DNA from: Mugil cephalus
Lineage: Eukaryota > Chordata > Actinopteri > Mugiliformes > Mugilidae
Direction of reading: 5' to 3'
DNA length: 64,000 bases
Assembly (NCBI RefSeq): GCF_022458985.1
Contig: NC_061773.1
Span: 20,866,001-20,930,000 of the forward strand
Part shown: positions 18,101-30,912 of the stretch, one piece after another
How positions within the stretch are numbered: the stretch's first letter is position 1
Layout: every line of letters begins with the position of its first letter
Made by a program: the position numbers and the translations under genes
Notes under the pieces: generated by a model
Databases searched by the model: none
What the model was told of the DNA's origin: nothing
What the model saw: only the letters and a program-made list of their open reading frames with translations

Positions 18101-21100
18101 GTGTATCTATTGTTTGGGAACCAACTGTGCAGAATCAACTGCTTCTCTGTTTGGTTGGTGGAGTTGTTTGAAAGCTGGACTGCTGATGAATAGGTCGTTC
18201 CAGTCCAAGTCCTGGAGGCTCACAGCCTTTGGGGAATCAGCAGCTCTTGGTATGTCACAATGACAGGACTGCCTGTGGGGTGTCGGTGGGAGTGTCGGGT
18301 GTTTTCCATCATAACCAGCTGCTGCATGGGCCTCCCACACAGAAGACAGCCTCTCAGTATGTGTGTGTGTTTGCGTTCACCTATGAGATGTACGGATCGA
18401 AGACTGATTCGTGACAATCTGACAGCTTCCCTGTATGTGTGAACATGACGCATATTGTTGGTGTTTATCAGCTCAAAGAGCGTTCTGATACCTTGCATCT
18501 GTTCCTGGTGCACACCACCTCAAGCTTTAGCTTCCTTTGATCTCCATCACAACAAATGGGACGCTTTCGACACGTCAGCCTTCACACCAGACGCCTCCAA
18601 ACGGGCCTGCCACCGTCCCACTGGTGTGGCTTCAAGACTGCGAACTTCTGAGGCCCTTCATGGGAAATGACAAATCACAGAGACTATCCTGACTCAATTA
18701 GCAATCCGCTTCCTGTCAGCGATATTCCTGCGTGCAACACATTTAGCCGCAGCATGATCCGGCTTGCCCGAATGATTTTTTTTTTCTCTTTCACACACAA
18801 ACACATTTCTGTAAGTTTCAGCAAATCAAAACCATGAAAAGTAATGAGCAAATGGTAAGAGAAACCGTTTCCCAGTGCACCCTCTTTTGCTGTTTACACA
18901 CAGTTACACAGTGACAAGTTCTGACAGGTGGGCACAGATCTACACTGCCTCTTTCATAATACCCTGTGAAGGCCTCGGGCGACAGCTCAACGACGTCTTG
19001 CACTTTTGTCTGGGAAAATATGCTCAGGTGCATTCTGCTGTGGCAAACAGGTGATATTCCCTCCACTGGCAGGTGGAGATGGATCTCAAGTATGACTTAA
19101 TAGGAGGCGGCGACTTTTGTCATGCGTGGCGATTTCACTGCTATCGCTCAGGTTTACGGTAAATGCCGAGGATTAACAACGCAGTTCACACGCTCCCACA
19201 TGTGCTAAGAATGGAGCCTTTTGACTTTTGGGTCCCTTGTGAGGTTTATATTAGTGGTGTTGAGAAATGTTTTGTTCATTCGTGTCCTCCAACATCATAT
19301 TAAAATCTCAGACGTTCTCCCTGTTTGCTGCTACTTAGCAAAGTTAGCTTTCCTACATGTTAAACTGCATTACACCTGCTAAACACATGTGTTGTGAGCA
19401 AAACAACGTGCTAATGTTTGCGCCTACAATAAGTACCGTCTCTCTCCCTGAGCATAGTTTCTGGTCTTCCTTTGTCAAGCACACTCAGCCCAGCTCAAAT
19501 GCCACACAAGAATTTGGGAGTCATGATAGTTAAAAAAGCTGGGTCAGGATACTCTCTGTGAAAGTCTTGTTTCCTGTCCCAGGGTAGAAGTCAGGCTTAT
19601 TTTCTACCTACATCTCCTTTCCGATCCCGTCAGCCCCAGTGTGAGGCAATGCCCAGAAGGACACACGGAGGAAAAGCAGAAAGCTCAGGCGCCATCTATC
19701 CTTCTACCTCTCCCCCTTCTCCCCTCTTCCTTTCTCTGCTTCTCACTGGCATCGAGTCCAGAGCAACACATGTCTCTGATCAAGTCCAGCCTGCGTCATC
19801 AGTTAGTAAACTCCAGGCTCCAGGAAAACCAACAGAGAGCACATTCATAGCCGGCGACCCTGTGACTGAGTGTGTGATTCATTACTCTTTAATATGCACC
19901 CCTACCCCCATCCCCTAACCCACCCCAACCACTTCTCCAATCCAGCCTTCGGGCAACTCCACAGCCTGATCAAATCCATCATTAAGCATACTTGTGGTGT
20001 TACCGCTGCTGGCCTTCTTATTTACCAGATGCAATGGTTTTGTGTCTGGCCCGTTTGCAGCTCAGCGGAGAGGAATTAGTTCTACGGTTATGACATTTAC
20101 ATCAGTACTCCAAGCTTTATTGTGTTCGGAGTAAGACAAAAGTCTCGATGATTTCTAGGGAGAAAAACTCCCACCAAACATTGCCAAGGAAAGTTATTAA
20201 TACCAAACTTTAGAGAACAATGAAATGTTCTTGGGAAAGGTGCTAATCCAGGGGGAGGAGGCTGAGGTAGTAACACATGAGGATGGAGGTGTTTAGGGAA
20301 TACACCTATTAAAACCGATTTTTTTTTTCTTTCCGTTCCTTTGCGGAAATCATGTGGATGACTTTGTTTCCATTCTCCCCGACAGCTGCCTTTTCGCACA
20401 GATACCACCGTTGACGTTGTATTATACACAACATGGATCCCAAGTGACACCGCTAATCAGCTTACCGTCAAGTGACTGTAATGTGACAGTAAAGTGAGCG
20501 CCGACTCTCAGGTGATAGTCACAAGTATACACATATACGGTGTCAATGTTATGGTTCCTCCTGAGCGAGCGGCGAGCGGCAGACTCGGCCGTGGTCTGGA
20601 GTTAAAGTGGGTGTCTGAAGGCTTTTCCTGGGAGAGCGCTCTCCAGGTCTTGTGTGTCATGAGTGCAGGATGAATCCTGTTTATGAGATGCTGACAGCTA
20701 CTTCCTGTCTCCCAAACCATGATGCCTAACTGCTGCTGCACCGAAGGCCACTCTTTAGTTCCCGGCCACCCAACTCCACCCCGAAAAACTTGGCTGCAAC
20801 AGCGGCCATGGGTGGGACAGCTGATGGGGGGATGGGACGCGGTGCTGGCAGCGGCAAAGTGCAGCAGCAGAAACAGCACTTGAGCTCTGCAGTTCCTCGA
20901 CCCAGGGCTGCTTTTTTTGGGTAAAGTAGGCCAATGTAAACTCCCACTTCCTGTCGGCCTTGTCTCAGAGGGGGATAGATGATCGTCCTGCGAAGAGGGA
21001 AAGGGCTGCTGCTCTGTAGGGACCATTTCCACTTACTACACACACACACACATACACACACACATAAATAGAAATACAGGCAGTCAGAGAGTGAGTGGGA

Positions 21101-22667
21101 GAGAGCGAGCGAGGAATACACAAACACAGTGGGGTTCAGGAATGTTAAACACATGCTTTATGGCATAAATAGCAGCCACTTTTGGTAAATTACAGTGAGT
21201 GCTCTGGCACTGTAAAGCACACAGCAGGAAAACGCTCTCAGATTTCAGATCCAGGCCCCTTCACTCTCCCCAAGGAACAAGAAACGGAGCATGTTGTGTT
21301 TTCAATTCTCTATAAAAAGGCAGAAAGAAGTTCAGCAACTTGTAATGCAGCAAAGATTTGATATGTATGATCTTTTACAAGCCAAAACTGGGCTGTGCAG
21401 CTTCTAGAGAAACACTGGCCTGGTAGGGAAGGTAAAGGGAACAAGACGTGCAGGAAAAGCTACGCTGAAAATCTATACCCATAGCGTGAAAAAAATATGA
21501 GAGGGCTCTTCTCGCATACTCCGGAAAGACCGCACTTCATCTTTGCAGTCAACAATAGATGAAAATCATCTGACATCTATCAACAAGCAAACTTGAGAGA
21601 AAAGTTTAAATTGGGGACTTGTTTAAATTGTCCTTCCAAGCAAAGCTCCACCCTCACCTCAGGACATACCAGCAGAGATCATCAAAGTAGGCCTGAGCTA
21701 ACCTCCGCCAGCTGAGTTTTTTTTTTTTATATATATATATAGTCCTTTGATCCGAGGGCATCATGGGAAAAAAAAAACATGTGGCCAAAAGGAACCACTA
21801 TCAAGAACTCTCACATTAGTACCGCAGTGGACCTGGTTGGCGCCTGTGTGCACATGTTTGAGGATCTGTGAAAGCAATCACACTTGTTCTGTGTGTGCGG
21901 TGTGAGTCACTGCTACATGCTAAAGAAACCCTTCTAGTAGCTATGAGCACATTTCCCTGACTCAAAGGGAAATAGGGAACTGTGCCTTGGAAGAGCTTAC
22001 CTCACCCTGTGCTGGCTCAGCTGGGCCTCAACCCACGCACACCGACTAACTGACTGACTAGTGGCCTAACTTACTGAGAGCAACAGAGCCATGGGAATCC
22101 TAAACTCCTTGTCTGGGTAGACTCTGACTCACCGTCTAGATAGTGGAAGAGTAAAATTGTTTACTCAAAAGTTCATGCAATATATACAGTATATTAACAT
22201 CACGGAAAGCTAACTAACCAGAATTCCACTTTCAATTTCATTTGAGGGGTTTTGGGTGAAATCATGTCATTGCTTGAGGTTGCTATTAAACGGAAGTGGA
22301 GGTTCTCTTTTTAACAGTACACACAAAAACACGCTCACTTTTGTGTATCAAGCAGTGTTTGCACAGTTAGATTGAGAAGTTGGTGACAGGTGGAAACTGG
22401 AAGCAGGTGCAATCGGTGGTTCCCATCCATCAGAGTGTGTTCACCTGCACATCTGCAGTTCGGTTACAGCGCAATTGTCAGTTCACTCCCCACGCCTCAT
22501 TATGAGACGCTGAACAGAAATGTCCCTGTTAATGATCAATCCAGACCTTTATGAACCGACAACTACGGTTATTACCATTCACGTCAAAGCAACAATGAAA
22601 CAGTTACTTTTCTTATGCTAGTGTAACGTACGACAGAGCTTTAGAGTTTTAATAAACATAAATTAAC

Positions 22668-22673
22668 TTTATT
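22668..22673 (-). promoter_or_regulatory. Poly(A) signal, probable end of snai1
   Basis: AATAAA on the minus strand, about 1.3 kb below the snai1 stop codon. It is the first canonical signal that I noticed downstream of snai1, giving a 3' untranslated region of roughly 1.3 kb. Confidence 0.55.
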
Positions 22674-23426
22674 GAATGGGAAGGTATCCGTTATGACATA
22701 CAGGAAATAGAGGTGAACACACAAGCATGGTACAAAAAAAAAATGAAATAACACATCGTCTGCACATTGCACTAAAAACGCAGCCACAAATGTTTAGGAA
22801 AGTTAAAAATTCATTTGTACTGTCCATTTACAGAGATCTCATCACATATCAGGCCACCATGTTGTTTCCATGGTGTAAAACTGTAAAAAAAAGAAAACAA
22901 AACTTTGGTCCCAGCCTTTTTTACATTTTTATCTAATTTCTACTAATACTGCAATCAGTTATTTTAAAGCCACAACTACTTAATGAGGTAAAAAAAGGCA
23001 CATTTGGTTTAAAAAAGACAAACAATTTCAAGGCACAAATTTATGGCTTTGGCTGGTATTATTAACACTGTGGTAACTTTGAGTGCACGGCTTGCATTGC
23101 TATCCACGTTGCAGCAGAGCTGAACGGTGAAACATCTTTGGAAAAATAACAGAAGACAGAATGGCTTGTCCTATCTCTGAAGCTCATCAGATTAAAGAGC
23201 AGGTATGGCTGTAGTCAAAATAGAGGCTTAAAACGATCCTCGCTGATGAAAAAACACTAACTGCTGCCATTCTTTTGTGATGACAAGCTTCCTCTTTTTT
23301 CTTAAGCAAACCAAGGGCAGTGGAAGTCACCTGCTATCAACCAGTGAAGGTCATGGCTGTAGCACCTGTTAGCACCTCGTCTATCTACACCACAGTACCA
23401 GGGACAGCTGTGTGTGCATTAGCTTT

Positions 23427-23430
<4 letters not shown>

Positions 23431-23487
<57 letters not shown>
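23431..23487. repeat. (TG)n microsatellite in snai1 3' region
   Basis: About 28 TG units, continuing imperfectly to about 23503. If the snai1 transcript reaches 22.67 kb, this is a CA-repeat run in its 3' untranslated region. Confidence 0.95.
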
Positions 23488-23490
<3 letters not shown>

Positions 23491-23997
23491 CATGTGTGTG
23501 TGTTTTGAGGCCTGCTAAGAGATTTATTCCACCCACGCACCCCTACCTCTGAGCAGCTGTGTCTAGGCCATGATCCTGAGCTGACCAGCACCAGGACAGA
23601 GGCAGGAAAGAGCACCTCTTATCCCAATGAGTTGACTACATATTTGGTGTTTGGAATGGGCACAACAGCAACAAACGGGCTGATGTCGAGTGAGTGTTTG
23701 CATTGTTCAGTTCAGATTTGGTCCAGCCTCAAGACCTGAGTCTAGTTTGGAAGAAAAAAAAAAAGCTTCTCTGCTGTCTTTTAATAGGACAGAGAAACGT
23801 AAGAGGCTTGTAAAGTCATATCCATAATGAGGTTTAAATTTCCTCTGCGTCTCTGAAAGAAGGCCATTTCATACTCTTTGGGGCCTTACAGGTCCTTTAA
23901 CAGGCCAGCCAGGCTTGAGCAGACCTCTTCCTTGTGGCCCCAAGCCCTCCACCTCTCTGAGCTCTGAGTGGGTTCCCTCTGTCTCTCCCGTGGCATC

Positions 23998-25964
23998 TCA
24001 CACTGAAGTGGAGCAGCACCCCGAGGAGCTGTGCTTCTGCAGCAGAGACATGCGGCTGAAGGTGCGAGAGCAGACACCACACTGGTACTTCTTCACCTCG
24101 GCGTGGGTCTGCAGATGGGCGCGCAGGTTTGAGCGGTCAGCAAAGGCCCTGTTGCAGTGAGGGCAGGAGAACGGGCGCTCACCTGTGATGGAAAAGGGAG
24201 GAAACAGATGCAGTTTGACTTCACTGGAACTCCTTTTAGATTTGACTACAGCAGCCACTCGCATATAATTACAACTGTCGGGCAGCCCTGAGTTCACAAG
24301 AGCTTTCCATTAACACCTCGCACACACTCACACACACTGTAAAGATAATGAAGAATCACATGGCAGTCTGGTGGGGTCAGAGCCTGACTGAATTAGCATG
24401 ATTCAATCAGAGCCAAATGAGATTAGCACGCTAACAAGTTGCTGCAGGTACTAAGTGCTCAGTGATAGTGCTGAGCCTTCAGGCAATTTTTAAACCTTTT
24501 GTCACTCCTATGTCCCTATACCGTCGTCTTCCCCGGCAGCTGACAAGTCATTGTTGTCTGGACATTAAACACAATGAGAGATCAATGAGTACAGAGGCCT
24601 TCCCTGTGTGACAATGTCAGCTGATCAAGTGCTGAGCTCAACAAATTGATTGTCATGGAGATCTACCTTACATCACAGACCAAATTCAGAGCTGCCAGCC
24701 CAAATGACTGCTAGGCAAATGTTGACGTAAAGTTTCACAGCATCATATACGCAATTGCTTCACACTGAATGAACTGGAAGAACAAGGTGGAAATTAGACT
24801 GTTCCACTATCTTTCGACATTGGGTCTTACCCGTGTGTGTGCGGATGTGGCCGCGCAGCAGCCACGGCCTGGAGAACGCCTTTCCACAGGTGGTGCAAAC
24901 ACAGGGCAGGGTGTGTGAGCGAATGTGCATCTTCAAAGCTCCCAGGCTCGTGTACTCTTTGGGGCAGTGTTTGCAGAGGAAAGCTGGTCTGGCTGCTGTG
25001 ACAGGGGTCTCTCGCTCTTCCTCCTCTTCTGGCGGACTGATATGAGTCATAACACCGGTGCATTTCATCCGCTGTCGAGGGGCATACGTGTGGACGGGTT
25101 CGGGGCTGGGGGGGTCTGATGTGCGCCCTTCGTCCTCCTCTCCGCTGCTGCTGGCACTGCTGCTGAGGCTGGAAGGGGAGCTGAGGTCCAGGGGCCCTGG
25201 GGTGGCAGAGGGCTCTGTTTGGGACGTGGGCAAGTAGAGGGTAGGGAGGACACTCAGGTCCCACACCAGTCCTGTGGTGAAGCAGGTGGCAGTGGAGGTG
25301 CTGTCTGCTGATGAGAGCTCAGCAAAAGGATACCTCTCCAGTAAAGTGTCTGAGAAGGAAAGGAGATGATGGTAAAAACTTATTGGGCACATAAGATAAC
25401 AGAAAGTAGGCAAATATTTTACTGAATTACAGGGCAATTATCTACAAAATCACAGTTAGAAATACATTTTATATACTAGCTTAGTGCACATGTTCAGATG
25501 AGTGCTTATTTTTGTTGTAATGTCTTGTTTTTCTCGTAAATTGCTGAGCACAAAGTCAGAGCCATGGGAAGGCTCCACGGGCCGTTTCCTCCCACGTATT
25601 CACAAGTGCTTGTAACATGAATGGAGCTCTGTCTGGATGCAGAAAGGGGGGAAAGTGCATCTAACGGGCCCCGACTTGATCGTGGACGGGGAGTAGCCTA
25701 GTTTTGTGGCTGAACCAGACTGAAACACATAACACTTAAAAAAAAAAAAAAAAAAAAAAAAAACGTTCTTAGATCTGATTTGGAATCTGAGATTACAATA
25801 TAATCAAGTGGTTTTCAATATGGTTTGCGACGCCCATGTAAGGATGCTTTCATAAGGAAAACAAGTAACAAACAGTTTCATAACTCACCATTCTGACATT
25901 CCAGTTCACTGTAGTTTGGCTTTTGTTTAGCGAAGTACTTTTTGACCAAGAATGATCGAGGCAT
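23998..25964 (-). CDS. snai1: Snail family zinc-finger transcriptional repressor 1
   Basis: DNA-binding repressor of E-box promoters that drives epithelial-mesenchymal transition, mesoderm and neural crest programmes; acts in the nucleus. Three exons, 25964-25889, 25349-24831, 24182-23998, join in phase to 259 residues, the usual Snail1 length. The start ATG opens the SNAG repression motif [20 protein letters not shown], which recruits LSD1/HDAC corepressors. A Ser-rich segment follows (about residues 90-110: [20 protein letters not shown]), with further Ser/Pro before the fingers. Four zinc fingers: [76 protein letters not shown], the last C2HC type as in all Snails. The exon 2/3 junction falls in the linker between fingers two and three. 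SNAI2 is less likely because no Slug-specific domain is seen. Which teleost copy (a or b) is unresolved. Confidence 0.96.
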
Positions 25965-27405
25965 TGTCCTTTTTTCAGAGAGCAATAACTGTGCGTAAAA
26001 GTATCCTGTGGTCACGACGCACGGTTTCTACTGGAAGAAAAGGCAAATCCACGGGTCCGTAAACAGAAACAGAAATATCCCCCTCTCGTCCACAAGTTAG
26101 AGTGGACTTCAGCAAAGAAGTGATATGTTCAACTTTCATGCAGTGACTAAATGCTGGCCTCTGTTCTCAAGTACTCTGACATAGGCGATAGGGGTGTGCT
26201 CGCCCCGAGGGCCCTCCCCACCTCACGTATCACCGCTCAAGTGCTCAGGAAGACGCCTTCGTGCTCACACACTTCACAACAACAAAAACACAAGCCTCAC
26301 GGAGTTTAGGAATCCAGCGGAGGTGACAAGAAAAGTCGAAAGAGCTGTGTCAAATTATTTTAACGACCGCGCAGCTCGTGTGAATCCCGGGAATGTGATG
26401 AAAGGAAACGTGTCGTCTGTAACGCACAGAGAGTTACCTAGATGCAGATGTAGCGTCTATAAACATCCTAGTTCCTACAGCATATACGAATGTGAGGGGT
26501 TTTCGTGTGCGTTGAGAAACAGCTCATTCAGTCCTAGTGTTTACCTTTACGTAGAGGATTTGGAAAGTGGTGCCCGTGGTATTTTCATTAAATGCACATT
26601 TCATTCATTTTAAATGAAGCGTGTGGAATGATGATATCTCCGTAAATGTACTTTCCTGCCACTTACAGTTGGTCAGCACCGGTGTCACCAGACCTGACAC
26701 TTAACTTGATAAAACTTCATCTACATTGTACAGCAGGCTGTGGCCAACGGTCCTTAAGAAGACAACTTCATTGGAGTAACTGCACCATCTCCTGGATGAA
26801 AGCGTGCAGTGATTATATCGCAGTTAATTCCAAGAAACACTGGGTGGCGCTATGCTACAAATTCACAGTCAATCAAAACAGAAAAAACAACAACATCTGA
26901 GTAGATATATAACAAAGGATGAAGGTATTAAAACAATGACTGACAAGAAGAGGCCGTGTTTTAAATGTGAGTTTCCTTTTCGAGCAGCAGCTTTAGGGAA
27001 AGAAAACACTGCCAATTGTCCGATGCTCGAGTCTGGTGGGCATCTGTGCTGCAAATGTTCATTTCCATGTCCACGGGCTTCACTGTCTTTGGTTGGTATG
27101 TACACAACGAGGAAGACAGGAGACACAAAATTAGCTAGAAACTAAAGGATTCTTGTCTAGATCTGATGCTTCCTTCATTGTTTGGTTGTCTTGTGTCTGA
27201 ACCCTTCTTCTCTACAGGCCAAACATATTTTTGGTCTACATTATTAATGTAAAACTAAATAAAGTGTACATGAAGATAAATTGCTCTGTCTCCATTGGAC
27301 CATATTAAGAAATGGGAACATAAAATCAACAATGTTTCTGTAATGAACACTCATAATATGTCCTTATTCCTCATACTCTGGTCATTTCACTACTTACTCT
27401 GTACT

Positions 27406-27670
27406 GTGTACAATCCTGTGCAATATCTGTTTGCAATTCAATACTTTTTGTTGCAATTAAATTCTTTAGGTTTGTCATACAATACTTTTTGTTACCACCC
27501 AATTACCTTTTGTTGCAATTCATCACTGACTTTATAGTGTGTACAATCCTGTGCAATATCCAGCAGTCGCTATCTGTTTGCAACTCAGTAGTTTAGGGTT
27601 GTCATGCAATACTTTTTTTCACAATCCAATTAATTATTTTGTTGCATTTCATTACTTTTTGTATAAATGT
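27406..27670. repeat. Diverged tandem duplication, unit about 133 bp
   Basis: The phrase gtgtacaatcctgtgcaata occurs at 27406 and again at 27539. Each copy is followed by ctgtttgcaa(t/c)tca, then gtcat(a/g)caatactttttt and ttttgttgca. The second copy has a small insertion (ccagcagtcgctat). The unit is AT-rich and noncoding. Confidence 0.8.
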
Positions 27671-27769
27671 CCATACTTGTATATTGTTAATTCTGTTCTA
27701 TTTTTTTTTTTAATCTTATTATTTATCTTTTACAGACTCCACTATTTATTCTTGTTACTTTTCTGCACT

Positions 27770-27935
27770 ATGTATGCTGTTGCAAACTACAATTTCCCCA
27801 CTGTGGGATAAATAAATGTTTTCTATTTTATATGAAACATAGAATTAGAATCAGAATCAGCTTTATTGGCCAAGTATGTGTCCACACACAAGGAATTTGA
27901 CTCTAGTCACTTTGCCCAGTGGTACAAATAAGCAT
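27770..27935 (+). repeat. Retroelement tail and short interspersed repeat
   Basis: tacaatttccccactgtggg followed by ataaataaatg at 27790-27820 is the usual 3' end of a fish retroelement. Right after it, gaatcagctttattggccaa and gtgtccacacacaaggaattt (27855-27900) belong to another very common fish repeat. Both are fragments. Confidence 0.6.
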
Positions 27936-28472
27936 TAAAATAAAAGCGTAAGAAACAGCCTAAATTAGACCTTCAGAATAAAATAATAATAATAATAGGA
28001 GCAGACATGTACAATAATAAGAAACGTGTCAAAAAAAAACAAGTAAATTAGGACAAAGTTTATATTGAATAAACTATCCTTCAAAAAATTGAATTTCTTA
28101 AGAAAAATGAGTGCAATTTGGGCACCTTGCTGTCTGCTGTTTAGTCCTGGCAGGTCTCTCGCTAAAACAGTGAACAAATTGGGGATAGCATTTATTTTCA
28201 TTGAAGACTTCTATGTAATTTTTGCACTTAGCAAGTTCATGCCAGATGAGGATCTCCCACTTCCGCCTTCTTTTAGTCTGTATGCAGTCGATGTAAATCA
28301 TTTAGTGGGGGCTAAATTAATTTCAGAGATATAGAATTTTAGAGAAATAGATGCCATTCACTTGATTTAACGGAGCAAACAGGCAAACGTGAATGCTTCT
28401 TGAAATATAACACGAGTTTTTATTCGGACGGGAGGCGACGGTCAGGTTGATTTTTGAAGAGGGAAGCTCAAA

Positions 28473-28561
28473 GCGCATGCGCAGTCCACCGTCCCCGATT
28501 GGCGCTTTGAATGTTCTGGGCGGAGTCCTGTGGCTGTCAGTGATTGGTTGATATTTAAAAT
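28473..28561 (+). promoter_or_regulatory. Probable tp53inp2 promoter
   Basis: Ordered elements: a perfect NRF1-type palindrome gcgcatgcgca (28473-28483), inverted CCAAT box attgg (28498-28502), GC box gggcgg (28518-28523), second inverted CCAAT box attgg (28543-28547) and a TATA-like atatttaaaat (28551-28561). A noncoding first exon follows and ends at 28729 with the donor ctcag|gtaagg. Transcription start is inferred near 28580-28600. Confidence 0.65.
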
Positions 28562-29371
28562 ACAAAATAACAGCAGGCTTGTTTGTTTGGATGCAGAAGG
28601 CAGCAGCGGCAGCAGCAGTGGGCTTTTACGGGACCCTAAAGATTGTAAGGTGGACAAAAACCAAAACAAAACGACAACTTTCAAACACCACAATGGTCTG
28701 CGAGTCAAACTGAGACACTCTAAGCTCAGGTAAGGAGCTACGGCTCGTTTACAGACAGTTGCATGCGTGTGCGAAATGAAAGAGCTTGTTCGCTTATGAT
28801 CCCGAAATTGGATTTGATGGATGCTGCTGGCTGTCAGTGGCGCTTTCTCTCAGTTTGGCTTCTTATGTGACGTCTGGTCATTGAAAACAAACGAGGAGCT
28901 GTGCGATCGTTTGAGACGCCCTGAAAGAAATGGGAATAAAACTGTGCACTATGCTGCATCATGACATACAGCCAACTGTGTCTGCTGCAGGGCTTTGCAC
29001 TGACATGTTCGATGAAAGGAGCCCCTCCCCCATTTATCCAGAAACAGATGGACTATAACAATGAATACTGGGGGAGTGGGCTTCCTTATTCAAACCACTG
29101 TAATAGTAGAAATTTCATTGGACCGCCCGGTCAGCTGACCGCAGACTGCCTGAATTTTAAAAAATAATATGCAGAACAGGCTTCACCCGCTCATTGTACA
29201 GTCAAAGGAGGGATTACTGTTGATCTGAGACGATGGTAATGATATTTTTATGTGCGCTCCGTGAGTCAGTGTTTTTCTCTTGACTTCAGCTGCTGAAGAC
29301 TTGCATCACTCAAGCTTGTTCCCACTGAACAAAGAAGGGAAGGAAGGCAGGAACAACAGGGGCGAATAGTT

Positions 29372-30912
29372 ATGTTCAGAACAATCACCCGTCTTCTTTT
29401 TGGTGGCGAGGAGGAGACCCCAGAAGATGTCAAGTCTGGAGAAGCGGTGGAGGAAGGGTGGCTTGTTGTCAACCATCAAGGTCAGTCATTCAGGAGATAA
29501 CCCTTAATATAAAAACCCTGTTGTAGGTCATCATTCTGACAGAGTATAGTTGAACTTTATGTCAAAGGATTTATTGATATTTGCAAATCATAATCTGGAA
29601 TTTTATGCAAAAGTATGCAAAGTAGTGACAACTTTCACACCAATGAACTCTGTGGTGATGGTCTCGTTTGTCATGTACTGTGCATTAGTTAAATTAAACT
29701 CAGTGGTGCACCTGTTATTCACTCGACCAGAAAACGATTCACCTGAAAGTAATGAACACTTAGTGTTCCTTAAATTATGGTTTTATGACATGGATCAACG
29801 TGTGTCTTTACAGAAGCAGATTCAGCAGAAAGCAAGGATGCGCTGTTGACTGATGCCCATCCGTCTAACTCTGCTCTTCATGGAAACACAGCTGCAAGTG
29901 TTGAAATTGTCAGGTGATTCATTTTTACCATATCAAACTAGAGCGAAGGGGAAATAGTGAGCTGTAAAACGGGGCTATTTTAAACACCGTAGGTAATGCA
30001 TGATTTTATTTTAATTTCATTACATCCAATTGCAAAGGCAGCGATTGTTGCATCAGTGTATTAATAATTGCTGTCATGTTGCATGGAACTGTTGTTTTTT
30101 GCTGAAATACTCAGGTAGTAATACCACCTCTAACCTCTAGATGGCAACACCGCCCAAAGACAGATAATGAGAATTGGTGTGAATTGTCATCAACAAATGA
30201 CTTGGCATTTATGAATTTGGCACTCCTTAGATGTCAAGGCAGTGACTTCAGTGTTAATGACAAATGAATTGACTCCTAACAATTACATGATTCAGTGCAA
30301 CACATACATTTCGTTTTGTATGTGGCTGATCCCAAATATAGAGCAGTGGCGCTGGGGTTGATCACGTGGAGTGAATTCAATTGTTTCACATAATTTGAAT
30401 GACGCTATTCACATACTGGATATTAAACTTATTTTCTTACTGAAATCAGCCATGCTCTTGACTAATTCCCGCTCCATTAGCCATTCCTGACCCACTGTAT
30501 TTTACAGGAGCTGTCAGCCTCTGTGATTTAAAAGAAAAATAACAGGTTATGTACAACAAAAGCACAGGGTTTACACTGATAAGACCGTAGTCAGAGACTC
30601 AAGAACAAAATGTCTTCAGTTATTTTATTCATTTGTGTCTGTGTGTGTGTGTTTCTCTGTAGTACGGTAGATGCAGAGGACAGAGACCAAAGCAGCAGCA
30701 GCAGCACCACCTCGAGTCAAGTCATTTCTTTTCCCCAGCCTAAAGCTGTGGCAGAGATTGCACAGTTAGCCTGCGTCCAGAAGGCTAAGGCCTGGGCAGA
30801 CCGACAACATGTGTCCCGTAACGCTATTCAGCGCCAGAACCGCGTTCACCAAGGAGTCCAACACCATTCCTTCAACCTCCAACAGCCAGGACATCGCAGC
30901 CTCAACCACTGA
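29372..30912 (+). CDS. tp53inp2: TP53INP-family autophagy and transcription cofactor (probably tp53inp2/DOR)
   Basis: TP53INP proteins shuttle between nucleus and autophagosome, bind LC3/GABARAP and promote autophagosome formation; they also act as coactivators. Coding exons 29372-29480, 29814-29913, 30663-30912 join in phase to 152 residues, after a noncoding exon ending at 28729. The N-terminus MFRTITRLLFGG resembles family starts (MFQRL...). EEGWLVVNH (about residues 28-36) is the LC3-interacting W-x-x-V core in acidic context. The C-terminal AIAQLACVQKAKAWADR-like region and SRNAIQRQNR match the conserved block (human ALQRQNR). Known relatives are 220-240 residues, so the middle is short here. 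The next gene is ggt7, also a near neighbour of TP53INP2 on human 20q, which favours tp53inp2 over tp53inp1. Confidence 0.82.

Larger units (their letters stand above)
12700..22640. other. Long intergenic region between the Tc1 relic and the snai1 3' end
   Basis: No gene was found. Frames of up to 174 codons occur (for example minus strand 20508-21032, overlapping another at 20726-21154) but contain simple-sequence and low-complexity residues, no recognised domain, and no splice-compatible partner exons. It holds AT-rich and GATA repeats (13870-14390), two CTCF-like motifs (13195, 15120), CA tracts and scattered repeat debris. Because the flanking genes are developmental and muscle regulators, enhancers are likely, but nothing in the sequence alone proves one. 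Confidence 0.55.
25965..28440. other. Intergenic region between divergent snai1 and tp53inp2
   Basis: The snai1 promoter lies just above 25964 and the tp53inp2 promoter at its right end. A 139-codon frame at 26194-26613 (plus) shows no domain, no flanking splice partner and no family resemblance, so I do not call it a gene. The right half (27.3-27.9 kb) is repeat-derived. An A tract of 26 bases at about 25738-25763 lies just below, in snai1 intron 1. Confidence 0.55.

Noticed and set aside
20508-21154. Two long overlapping open frames on the minus strand (174 and 142 codons)
   Set aside because: They overlap in different frames, contain low-complexity stretches (Cys/Val run from CA repeats), show no domain and no splice partners. 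Chance frames in G+C-richer spacer DNA are the better reading.
26194-26613. 139-codon plus-strand frame above snai1
   Set aside because: No recognisable motif, lies in the snai1 promoter side, and codon content looks random.
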